Shown: positions 24,641 to 35,736 of the stretch, piece by piece | Numbering within the stretch: position 1 is the first letter of the stretch | Layout of the letters: each line of letters begins with the position of its first letter | DNA from: Macrotrachela quadricornifera | Lineage: Eukaryota; Rotifera; Eurotatoria; Philodinida; Philodinidae | Length of the DNA stretch: 64,000 bases | Direction of reading: 5' to 3' | NCBI GenBank assembly: GCA_022393335.1 | Contig: JAJEKB010021279.1 | Coordinates: 18,525-82,524, forward strand | Translations under genes and position numbers: made by a program | The notes under the pieces: model-generated | Told to the model about the DNA's origin: nothing | Seen by the model: only the letters and a program-made list of their open reading frames with translations | Database searches by the model: none

Positions 24641-25602
24641 ATATGTGATGATTATGCTAATGCCTATTACGTACATGTTTTTTTGAATAGATTTTAATAA
24701 AAATAAGATAGAAAGCTGCTGTTTTCACTGTTGGAAAGAGAAGATGACAGCGCATTGAATTTTATATTACAAGATTACGTGATATATTTTTGTAAGGTTT
24801 TCAATTCGTCTCTTTAAAGAAAAAACCTATCTGGTAAGTTGTTAATGATGAATTTTCAATTATTAACTATAGATTCAAACTACTAATTGAAGACGTATGA
24901 ACTTTGGAAAGCTGAGACGAATAATATATTTTCTAGCAATTTTTGTGAAAGAATTTGACTTTTGTGCTTTCTCCTTTTCTTCATAAAATTCACGACAGTT
25001 AGAACACTGAATAAAAATACTTCAGAAATCAATATTAGGAAATCCTATGATACACAATTCGATGTATCTTCATCTCTTCTGTTCAATAGTAAAATCTACA
25101 GTTCTCTATCTTGTTCCTATTAAAAATTATTCACTAATATACATGTAACCGTAGCAGATGCGAACAAAACAGATCTTATCAAAATTTCACTACTTTTGAA
25201 TTGCCCTAAGTAGTATCATAATGTGAATATGACTATCATTACTTATTATTAAATGGGTTTGTATTGATCTTCTTACATTTATTTAGACTTTTTTTTAAAA
25301 TATGGTCTTTGAATCACTAGTTGATTCGTATTTATTAAACATTGACATGTATATTTTGAATGACTTGATATTAACAGTACGTGATTAATTATTGATTATA
25401 CGACGTTATATATTCCTTTTTGTCTTTTGAAAAAATCAAAATATTGATCGTAGATCACCAGAAGCATAAGAAGAATAGATTTTTTTTCTATATCTGAAAT
25501 TCTTCATATGCATTACAGCAATCGATTGACTATTTACATGTTATAGTAATTCAATTTTTCTTTTATTCATTTCTTTATCAACATGGGCCTGATTAACGAA
25601 GT

Positions 25603-26593
25603 AGTAACGGGTGGCCTATAAAGAATTGCGCTGTTAGTATTTTCGAAATTTCTCCTCTATCATTCCCTTGATTAAAACCACTTTTTTTACCAAAAGATAG
25701 CGTTTGAATTCCTCCATAAAATCGTATATGATATAATCCAGAAACTGTTAAAATGTTTTTGGAAAAAGATGAAAAATACAGACATATAAAAAGGTGTAAA
25801 AAATGACCAGTTAGTAAAATGAAATGAGGGCGTTTTGTGTATTATTTTTTCATCATTTTTCCCCATTAAACACATACAAATACTAAAAGATGTACCGTGA
25901 AAAACTCTACAATTTACATGAGATCGTTTATTTAATAATTGCATGTTTTGTCCTCCACAGAGACAAAGTTCTGAATGATCAAATTTCAACTGTAAGAAAA
26001 TAAGATTATTTTTGTTCGAAGATGAATTAATTTTTTTATTATCTCATCATGGTGTTGTTATCTGATATGTTGTATTTGAAAACAAATACACCACAAGATG
26101 CCCCGTGAAAAGTTCTACAATCTACAAAAAGCAATTATATAGAAAGATAGAATAAAAAAACAAAGTCATCTTTGGGCAAAAAAAAATGTTATTGTGTTAC
26201 AGACGCAATTTGATCGCTTAGAATTTTGTCTCTTTTGAGAATAGAATGTGCAAGTATAAAATAAATGGTTTTATGTAAGTTGTAGAGCTTTTCACGCTAC
26301 ATCTTATGATGTACGTGTTTTTTCGTAGGTTAAAGTGATGACAAAGTAGGTCACAAAATACGGTCAGTTATTATTATAATATCAACCCGTTATTTTTTTA
26401 ATACCTTTTTATATGTCCTTACTTTTCATCATTTTTTAGATACATCTGAACAGTTTCTGGATTAAATCATATATGATTTTATAGAGAATTTCAAGCGCTA
26501 TCTTTTGGTAAAAAAGTGTTTCTAATCAAGGAAATAATAGAGGAGAAATTACAGAAATACTAACAGCACAATTCTTTATGCGCCATTCGTAAT
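25603..26593. mobile_element. foldback (palindromic) element, copy B
   Basis: Second copy of the element at 2.7-3.5 kb. The left end GAATTGCGCTGTTAGTATTT (about 25623) is mirrored by the right end AAATACTAACAGCACAATTC (about 26555-26574). The match continues outward to ACGGGTGGCC and its partner GGCGCATTCGT-like end (read in reverse complement). Inner arms with GTGAAAAACTCTACAATTTA (about 25897) and their complement near 26270 also pair. The minus ORF 25687-25989 is an artefact of the repeat. The element is non-autonomous. Confidence 0.75.
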
Positions 26594-27514
26594 ATGTTTA
26601 TTTCTATCTTTAAGTGTTTCATCTTGGTAAGTTATATATCAGTTTATGACTTTCGATTTGAAAAAAAAGGAAATGATATATATTGATACAGTAATTATCT
26701 AATTCTTTCCAAAAAACGTATCCCAAGTGAATATACGATGAGATCTTCTAGTAGATTACTTTGTCTTATATTCTGATAGAAATTTTATATGACGTCAAAC
26801 AATTAAATTCTGGTTATTTGTTCGAATCAGAATCTGTTGAATTTATGGATTATTGAATCTAAACTCAATTTAAATCTGGGTAAAACCTTTAATAAAATTT
26901 TCTAATTCGAACCTGATAGTTGCCTGAAAGATTTTCATAAATAAATTTAAAGTCTTCTTTATAAAATGAAAGAAAATTTTAAAAAAATTCTAAAAAATCT
27001 TCTCTCTCTTACTAAACCATTTGTATTAGAATCTTGACATGAAGGATTTTAAATTTCATTGAACGACTAAGAGTTCAATATAATATTCTTTTTCAAAATT
27101 TAAATCTATGTTTTAAGTGCATTTTAAGTACTTTCATGATATGTAAAATACGTAATATCATAACCTAGTACAACAGCTTTAAGCATTTTAAAATCATGAT
27201 TTAATAAAGCGCAATAGCTATTATCAGCTAACAAAATTAATAGAGTAAATTTTGCCATAGGCATTTTAATAATAAGCTTATCAAATTTATTTTATTTTAT
27301 CCTCATCTATGGTTAAAACGACAGTTATAATTTTTTTTTGAATAGAATTAATGATGGTCCTCCATCTAAGATGAGAAATGACTCAAAAATTGCTGGTTAT
27401 GTACTTAAATATTTACCAAGATTATAAGAAGTGTAACGTGTCAAAAAAAAATATGCGCATGATTTCTATCATTTTTATTTATTATATCACATATTATATT
27501 TTTTTATCGAAAAA
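26594..27514. other. gene-free stretch between repeats
   Basis: AT-rich DNA; no exon was recognised. Confidence 0.4.
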
Positions 27515-27705
27515 CAGCTTGTCAGCGCAGCCTCTCTAGGACTAAAATCTCAAACTCACATATAAACATAACAACCAATTTCTTTATCTTGCTTGTCTGT
27601 AATGGGAAGTGTCTGTAGGGGGTGGAGAGGGGAGCCGCAAAACTTCGACTTAAAACTTACACTCACATTTTCATATGTAAGTTCCACAAAAAAATCTCGA
27701 ATTTA
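27515..27705 (-). repeat. ~200 bp repeat, copy Q (inverted)
   Basis: Reverse-complement relative of the repeat at 24428-24640: AAACAGCTTGTCAGCGC at about 27524 and GTGTCTGTAGGGGGTGGAG at about 27608 match it in the opposite order. The pair brackets 3 kb that includes foldback copy B. Confidence 0.6.
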
Positions 27706-29028
27706 TGAATTGAAATATCAATAAATAAGATTATTTTATACATGATACAAAATGACAGCATAACAAATTTTTAATATAAAAAAGATAGTTGATTATTTTG
27801 TTTTAATTAATTTAATTAATGAATCTTTTCCAAAGAGAAACAAAATTTAAAATATTTTATTCATATTTAATGTTTAATTAATATTGTAAGAATTGTTTTT
27901 TTTTTTCTCTTCATTTTATAAAAATAGTTTCCAATGATCGTTAGAATAGCAAACACAAAAGAAAGTATTAGATTTTTATATATTAATTTTAAATTAAGAT
28001 CAAACGAGAAAAAAAAACATTGAATATATTTCCGAACAACGATCTTTTCTTTTTCCTATCCAATGAATAATATAAAGATATTTTTTATTCTTTATTCATC
28101 GACAAATAAGATTTTTCGGTCGACATATTATTAAATGATAAAATAGATTTGAATATACTAGTAGATCGGCGATGTTCTTTTATACTTGATTGATTATATT
28201 CAATAGAAAAAAATAATAAAAAGACCTTAATGAAATCTATCTAATTAAAATCACTAGTTTTATGGAATGTTTTTGTTTTCATTAGAAATAAATCAATAAT
28301 AGAAAATCAAACAAATTTTTATTACTATTGTATGCATATCTATGTATGTTGATGAATTATGTAAATAGTGCGTAATATTTTTTTTAACAATAGTCTTGTT
28401 ATCTTTATTATATCTATTGCGAATAAGAATAAAAAGAATTTTCATCAATATATATGATATATTAATGATAGATAGATTTAACACTTTAGAAAAAGAAGAA
28501 GTGTTTATCCCAAAAGTAATACAATCTGATATAGATGACTTTTTTTAATACTAGATTTCGATATGAGAAATTTATATATTACATATAATTGATATTAATT
28601 GTTTCCTTAGAATTTTCATGATGTTATGTGAAAAATAATTATCTATAAATTAAACAAATTAAGAAACAAAATATAAGATTTTCACTTGTACTGATTATTA
28701 AGAAAGGCAAAGACAAAAAAAAATGTATAGAATGCATTTTCTCAAGTTTTTTTTTTTTTTTTTTCTTATTTACAATACGTCGGTTCTTCTCTTTATTTAT
28801 GAATGATTTAACAGCAAGCGTCATTATGAAAAAAAAAGTAGTTACCCAAGGAAGTTGTTTTCAACATCCGTTGCTTTTACATCCGCTTTACATTTTTTTT
28901 ATATTAGTCTATTTATAATAATCAGTTGTCTTTTATGAAAAAAAACATCTTTGTTTTTTTTTGTAGTTATCATATAATAATAGGACTAATGGATATTTAT
29001 TATTGTTTATAAGAAAATGTATTTTGAA
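27706..29028. other. intergenic region upstream of Ly6-like gene
   Basis: AT-rich spacer with poly-T tracts; no gene was recognised. ORFs 28293-28484 and 28639-28824 on the minus strand are low complexity. Confidence 0.4.
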
Positions 29029-31076
29029 ATGAATAAATTTATTCTTATCTTTATTGGATGGATTATTCGAGTTAGTAAGTATTGTTTACATAAAAAAGAA
29101 AGATCATTTTCATAAACTCGTATCTTTTTTTCTCTAATAGGTTTTGGTCTATCATGTATTCAATGTACTGGTCCAGTTCGACGTGTTTCACGAAATTGGG
29201 ATCATTCTTGTTTAGATGGTTCTTTAGCACCATTACCTTGTGAACAACCAGTTAATAAATCTATTCCATCTTTTAAAAATTGTGTATCTGCTCTTTACAA
29301 ATTAGGATTTAATAGAAGAGGTAAGAAAAATTCTATTTAAACTTCTATATTATGTATATATAAAGAAAAATGAATAATATATATAAAAATATTAATTATT
29401 CTCAGGTAAAAAATTTTCTGCAATCATACATCGAACACTTCCACCACCACATTTTTCAATAGTTGGTATATCAAAATAAATTAATTGAGTATTAGTTTTT
29501 TCAATAAGATTTCGTTGTTCATCATTTAATGAATCATAAGCTGTTTTAGACATAGCTAATAAATATTGACCTTGTTTATTTTGTATTTCAATTATATTAC
29601 CAGCAAAATTTTTCATTTGTTCAAGTGTTATATTTATAATTTGACGTTTACCATTTTGTTCAAGTGATTTAACAATAGTATTTCGTTGTTCTTTATTAGG
29701 AATAGATTCTAAACATATAATAACAACATGTGTACCAATACCCATTATAACATTAGTATGATAAATTGGTTTTTGATTTTCATCAACACTATCTAATATA
29801 ATAGGTGGTTGTTGATAATTCATTAATTTAGTAAAATGTTCAACAATTATTTCATGTGTACGAGGTGAACGTATAGCATAAACAATTTTATTTATACGAT
29901 CAAGTACTAATGAACCAGTACCTTCAAGATATTGATTTCGTTGTTCATATTGAGTTAAATCTATAATAGCAGTTACTTGATAATTTTGAGATAATGTTTT
30001 AATAATATCTTGACGACGTTCAAGACGACGACTTTCTGCAAGCATTGGATAGAGTATAATTGTTCCATCGGAATGTGTTGAAAACCAATTATTTGGAAAA
30101 ACAGCATCAGGTTTTATTGGTGATAATGTATCATCAAATACATCAATATGAATATCATATGAACGAAGTTTTTCAACCATACGATTAAATTCTATTAATG
30201 CTTGTTGTTGACTTTTTTCTGTTGATGATATATCAGCATATTCAATATCTTGAAATGAATTTGACTCAGCTGTTTCTGTATTAAAACTACAACAAGCTGG
30301 TCGAATCATAATAATACGTTGTGTAGATTGAGTTGAAGCCATTATTGAATAAAGAAAAAAAAAGAGACTAACATATACTTATATGCTACTATGTTGTTTT
30401 TTTATTTTCGTCTTTCGCTTTTTTTTGTTTTTGAATGTGTCATTAAATAAACATTGTTCTTCCTCGTAATAGATAGAAATAAAAGAATAAATATCTATTA
30501 CGCATTTATATTTCATATTTATACGAAGATTAAGATAAAAAAGAATGGTCGTGTTAATCGACAGTGAATCATTTTCATCGATCTATTTTATAAATGTACC
30601 CTGCACGGAAGCAAAAAAATATCGTGTCATTACTTTCTTTATCATATTGTTTTTTTTTCATTCTATACACGTGAAAACGAATGTTTTTTTCGTATATATA
30701 AAACCAATAATATTATACTTTAAATTTGAATTCAAGTTTCAAGTATTACATATGTAGTTAATCGAATAAATTATTAGAATTTATTTAATAATCTTAATCT
30801 TATTTTCTTTTTCTTTTTTATCTAGGATTGTATATTCATCGTGGTTGTTCGGTAATTGATAAAATCCGACATGAATGTGATCCACCAATATCAATAAATG
30901 ACTTAAAAAATACATCAGACGTTTATTGTAGCCGTACATGTTCAAATGATGGTTGCAATCAACATACAGTTCGAGAAATATTGTCAAATGCTCATGATTA
31001 TTTATATAAAACTAATACTATCTTGAAAATTTATTTGATTATTTGGGTGCAATTTTATTTTATTTTATTTTTTTGA
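29029..31076 (+). CDS. Ly6/uPAR-type secreted or GPI-anchored protein
   Basis: Three exons (29029-29074, 29141-29320, 30826-31076) keep frame and encode 158 residues. A signal peptide precedes the mature start LSCIQC, the classic N-terminus of Ly6/uPAR (three-finger) domains. Ten cysteines follow, ending in YCSRTCSNDGCNQH, which matches the family's closing C..C...CN pattern. A hydrophobic C-terminal tail (IYLIIWVQFYFILFF) suggests a GPI-attachment signal. Such proteins act at the outer cell surface as receptors or ion-channel modulators; the partner here is unknown. Intron 2 is 1505 bp, unlike the ~60 bp introns elsewhere, and contains a complete gene on the opposite strand. Confidence 0.8.
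29392..30342 (-). CDS. ctlX: CtlX-like arginine/citrulline amidinohydrolase-family enzyme
   Basis: An intronless frame of 316 residues, ATG at 30340-30342 (complement). It belongs to the guanidino-group-modifying superfamily (arginine deiminase, DDAH, amidinotransferase). Active-site blocks are in the expected order: DAVFPNNWFSTH (Asp79, Asn84), LEGTGSLVLD (Glu140), YHTNVIMG (catalytic His195) and CGGGSVRCM (nucleophile Cys305). The combination PNNWFSTH...GGGSVRCM is typical of the bacterial citrulline-utilisation hydrolase CtlX group rather than animal DDAH. All catalytic residues are present, so activity is likely; the substrate (citrulline, methylarginine or another guanidine) is uncertain. 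It lies wholly inside intron 2 of the Ly6-like gene, antisense to it. Codon use matches the host, suggesting an old transfer. Confidence 0.92.
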   Translation of the reverse strand: MASTQSTQRIIMIRPACCSFNTETAESNSFQDIEYADISSTEKSQQQALIEFNRMVEKLRSYDIHIDVFDDTLSPIKPDAVFPNNWFSTHSDGTIILYPMLAESRRLERRQDIIKTLSQNYQVTAIIDLTQYEQRNQYLEGTGSLVLDRINKIVYAIRSPRTHEIIVEHFTKLMNYQQPPIILDSVDENQKPIYHTNVIMGIGTHVVIICLESIPNKEQRNTIVKSLEQNGKRQIINITLEQMKNFAGNIIEIQNKQGQYLLAMSKTAYDSLNDEQRNLIEKTNTQLIYFDIPTIEKCGGGSVRCMIAENFLPENN

Positions 31077-32546
31077 TAAATTATAAATAAAATATTTCTG
31101 TTGAATTTGTTATATTAAAATGTTTATAATTATTATAAAAATACATTAAATTTTATTACAAATCTAATGGAAAATCAATTAATAATTAATTAGATCACGC
31201 AAGCATTAAATGTTCTTCATATGTTCTATGATCATGTCGAAAAATATCAAGGATCGAAGATGCTGTTGTTCGAAAATTTGATTTGTTGTGTTTCATCAAT
31301 ATTATATATGCATGACTTCAAGATGAAAATAAGAAAAATTTAACTATTATCTTAATTTTTACTCATGCGTAATCAATAATAACAGCAACACCTCATGGTT
31401 GAATTGCTTCTTCTATTAGTTGAACTATTTGTCAAATTAGTCATTTTTGAACTAGAAAAATTGTAAATCGAATACATTACATAATCAAACATTGAAGACA
31501 ACGACTAAACACTTCGATAATTCTTAAAAAAAAATAAATAATTTTTATCTAACTATCTTACTTAATCTAATGATCTTTACATTAGGTAAATATTCAACAG
31601 AAACTTTACAAAAATAATAAAATAATCATTAATTAAGTAGAAATATGCAGCACATTTTGGCGTTTTCAATAGATCTTTAAATAGGATATATTTGATAGAA
31701 AAATCTATCATCAAATTTTACCTTGTCATGAAAGATTTTCACCAATACTAGACAATATACTTTGATAAAATGAAGCAATAGATTTAACACGTTCATTATG
31801 TACTGACGTCGTGTCATCTTCGTGCGAAGCATTATCATCATGTACACTTTGTCCATGGCTTATAGATGATGATCCAAACAGATTGTTATTTAATCCAACT
31901 ACAGTCAAAGTATCATAATATTTATTATGTCTTCCTAGATCTATTGGCTTGAAAAATCGTTGAAATGATTAGGTAGTGATGTATTACATTTGTTAATAAA
32001 TTTAGAAAGTAATAGATAATATTATGAATAACTGGTTAATTGGACTATAATTATGAACTTTATCATATCAATAGATTGAATTAACCAAAGATATTTTTAA
32101 ATTTCTATTTAATCTTTTCATTGATTATTTAAATTGTAAGCTTGGAATATTCAAAACAAAGAATTTTCATTTCAAGATTAATTTAAAAAAAACTTAGCGT
32201 TGAAAGTACAAGACTACAACCCTGATCTAGTATTATCGACAAGAAGATATAAATCTAATTTCTTTTAGACTATTTGTATTAATTCCTCTACCTTCACTTT
32301 CTTCTTTTAGTTAGTATTCAATTTTGTTATTTTTAATCAAAAATAGTTAATAAAAATATGATAAGTCTGCTTTTATCAATTTTAAGCCATTAAAGATAAG
32401 AAAACATATCATTATCCTATCGTGACACTCTTCTGACGTAAAATATACTAGAATTATAAAATAATATAATAAATTTGAACAACTATTATAATTGTATTTC
32501 CTATTTGACATAAGAACAGATATATGATAGAAAAAAAAATGAGTGC
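31077..32546. other. intergenic region
   Basis: No firm gene. A minus-strand frame at 31726-31908 reads like a charged, serine-rich C-terminal exon (ENLS end) but has no recognised partner exons. Confidence 0.35.
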
Positions 32547-33608
32547 AAATTAAATGGTCAGTATTTTATTACGAATGATCAGTAAAATTTGATCATTATT
32601 AAATGCAAATGATCAGTAAAAAAATTCAATTGTCAGTAAAATAATTGATGATTAGTGACAATTGGATTTGGTCAGTGAATCATCGTATTTTTATCAGTCT
32701 TCACCATTCCGTAACATCCATCGATTATCACATATATGTTGACCTTGTTTTAAATATTATTACAGCTATTCGATATCGTACAATGATAGATGAACATATC
32801 ATTTACAGCGATAGTTATTTCAGTTTAACAAAGAACTAGATTCATAATATCTTCCATCAATCGTTTTTCTATTTAGGAGGGAATCTTCCCAAATGTTCCC
32901 TATAATTTCAATGATTCTTTTATAATCATATAGTACATGGTGTTCTACTACATAACTGAGAGGGATTCGAGTTAATAGTAAATTTTAACAGAACTACCAT
33001 GTTTTCAATATATCAGGTTTTTAAAAATCCCTGTAGGGGGCCTCATACTTCGAAAAAAACAAAAATTTGATTTTCAATCTGAAGTTTTGCCAAAATAAAG
33101 ATCTCAACTAGACTAGTCTGCACGAAGACACTCAGAAGTTTTAGACAAAATTTCGTCGAAATATAATACTTCTCAAAATGTGTATTCTATATGGGAAAGA
33201 ACCTATATAATGAAATCGCTCTAATTTGACAAAACTTTTTCTAAAACTTCTGAGTTTCTTCGTACAGACAAGTCCAGATGAGATTTTTATTTTGGCAAAA
33301 CTTCAGATTAAAAACCCAAGTTTTGTTTTTTTCGAAGCATGATGTACCCTAAAGGGATTTTTAAAAACGTGAGGCTGTGGGTGAAGGTAACGGTTTCTGT
33401 TCTACATCCACACCTTCACCTACCGTGCGGCGAAAGGTGTTAAAATTCGAGAAAAAACACGTCGAGGTTGATCTTCAAAAGCAATAAAAGCATTACTTAT
33501 TCAATAAACTTTTTGTTAATTGTAATTGTACTATTTTTCACTGATATAAATGAAATAACTTATCAAAAAAAATTATCTACTGATCAAAAAGTACTGATCA
33601 TTTAAATA
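32547..33608. mobile_element. possible ~1.06 kb inverted-repeat element
   Basis: AAATTAAATGGTCAGTATTTT near 32547-32570 resembles the reverse complement of the stretch AAAAAGTACTGATCATTTAAAT near 33583-33604. Extra GATCAGTA motifs lie inside both ends. A separate palindrome (33017-33369) lies inside. The termini are short and degenerate, so the outer element is tentative. Confidence 0.35.
33017..33369. mobile_element. 353 bp palindromic MITE
   Basis: The left arm begins TTTTTAAAAATCCCTGTAGG and the right arm ends CCTAAAGGGATTTTTAAAAA. Inner segments also pair, such as TTTTGCCAAAATAAAGATCT against GAGATTTTTATTTTGGCAAA and CAGAAGTTTTAGA against TCTAAAACTTCTG. It has no coding content. Confidence 0.7.
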
Positions 33609-33731
33609 GGACCCAAAAAAATTGTCTGTAGTTGTAAAAATAGCCACATATATTCTATTCCACATAAAATATTCTCTTCTTATCAGTAAAAAAACAAAAA
33701 ACACTAAAAGCACATTTTTTCACCTCGAAAG

Positions 33732-35569
33732 ATGATAATGTATATGTTAGTATTTATTATTCTCGCTTATTGTATGCAAAATGGATATGCTAATGATCCT
33801 ACTATTGTTCATACAAAATATGGTGATATACTTGGTTATCAAACATCGTTAGCTCGTGTTTTCTATGGAATTCCATTTGCTCAACCACCTATTAATAAAT
33901 TAAGGTAGTTATAAATGTGTAAGTTTTCGATATTAACATATAAAATATATTTAGATGGAATTCACCAGTACCAATTGAGAAATGGTCTCCAAAAATAATT
34001 AATGCTACTACAAGAGCACCTGCTTGTCCTCAACCATCATGCGATCCAACTTCTCCTTTCTGTCCTCCATATGTAAAATATTTTAATCTAAATCAAAAAA
34101 TTCGATTCTTCTCTTTCTTTATGAAATATATAGTTTTCGGAAGATTGTCTTTATTTGAACATTTTTACTCCATTATCAACACAAACATCTCCTTTGCCTG
34201 TTATGATTTTTATTCCTGGTGGTGAATTTCAATATCTTGATGCATCTGCACCAGCTTATAACTCTGAACGTTTAGTTAATACAACGAATGTTATTGTTGT
34301 ATTCGTTCAATATCGACTTGGTAAGTACAATAAATATTTATTCATTATAAATTGTATATTTATAAAGGTGTTCTTGGATTTTTTGCAACTGGAACGGGTC
34401 CAAATGATATCAAAGGTAATTATGGTATACTTGATCAACGTTTAGCTATTACATGGATCAAAGCAAATATTGATGCATTCGGAGGAGATCCAAATCAAGT
34501 TTGATAAATAATAATAATATGATATAAATTTTTTTTTTAAATATATTTATTTTAGATTACTTTATTTGGTCAAAGTGCTGGTGCACAATCTGTTGCATTA
34601 CATTATATGGCAAATGATATGCAATCATTTTTTCAGCAAGCTATCATTCAAAGTGCACCTATGGCAATACCATTTAGGTATACGAATAAAATAAATCATA
34701 TACTATATTTATATTATTTCTTTAGAACTTATTCAGAATATATTGCACCTCGTGTTCTTTTAGCTGAACAACTTCATTGTAATTTTAATGATATTGCTTG
34801 CTTTCGTTCAGCTTCTGTTGATAATATAACTGCTGCTCAAAAGATAGTAAATACAAAAATAACTTCATTAGAACCATTATTATTCTTTGAACCATGGGTA
34901 CCTGTAATTGATAATATTATTGTTCATGGTCAATTATATGAAACTATTCAGAATGTATCATTTCCTTTAAAACCTCTTATTACAGGTACAGTTATTGATG
35001 AAGGATTATTTTTTATTTATAAACAATGGAATAAACCAATTTCAATTAATTTATATATTGAAATTGGTCTTGGATTTTTTCGAGAAAAAACATTGAAAGT
35101 TCTTGAACGTTATCCACCTATAGGTATAGATGATCAACGACCACGTTTATCTCAAATTGCAACTCAATGGGTATTTTCTTGTCCAACACGTATATTTGCT
35201 CGTAAAGCTGCATCATATTCTTATGTATTTGGTTATCCATTAAATTCTAATAAAAAACAAAATGATGCATTTTGTAATGGACATGTATGTCATGGTGATG
35301 AATTACCATATCTATTTGAATCAAGATGGTTAAATTTTACGGATACTGGTCGACGTATATCTCAAAGTATAGCAAATTATTGGACAAATTTTGCTAAAAC
35401 TCAAAATCCAAATAAACCATTATCTATACCAATATCATGGTTAAATGTAACTGGTGAAAATGAAAAATATATGTATTTTCAAGATCCATTAGAAATACGA
35501 GAAAATTATTTAAAAGATGATTGTGATTTTTGGGATCAAATTGGTTATCGTAAAGAGAGTTTTTTATAA
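33732..35569 (+). CDS. secreted type-B carboxylesterase
   Basis: Six exons: 33732-33904, 33955-34072, 34134-34320, 34368-34498, 34556-34677, 34726-35569. They encode 524 residues of the carboxylesterase/cholinesterase alpha/beta-hydrolase family. An N-terminal signal peptide is present (MLVFIILAYCM core). Family blocks are FYGIPFAQPP, EDCLYLNIF, PVMIFIPGGEF (oxyanion region), VQYRLGVLGFF, GDPNQITLFGQSAGAQS with nucleophile Ser210, TVIDEG with Glu336, and CHGDELPYLF with His433, so the triad is complete. Cysteines fit the usual disulfide-loop positions. The probable role is hydrolysis of carboxyl esters, extracellular or in the secretory pathway. The aromatic gorge typical of acetylcholinesterase was not evident, so I call a general esterase. 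The gene is convergent with the gene at 35737-37724, with 167 bp between stops. Confidence 0.92.
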
Positions 35570-35736
35570 AAATTTATATTTTTTTTCTACTCTTGAATTA
35601 TTATTGGATATAATTCATTGAAATTATTTAATGAACAAAACATTCACATGAAATAATTGAACACATGATTTACTATTCTATCCTGTATTTATAGTTTAAC
35701 TATCAAAATAACAAATACATACAAAAATCAAAATAA

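Noticed and set aside
31726..31908. Short minus-strand serine-rich gene
   Set aside because: Only 60 residues, no recognisable motif or splice partner; kept only as a note in the intergenic entry.
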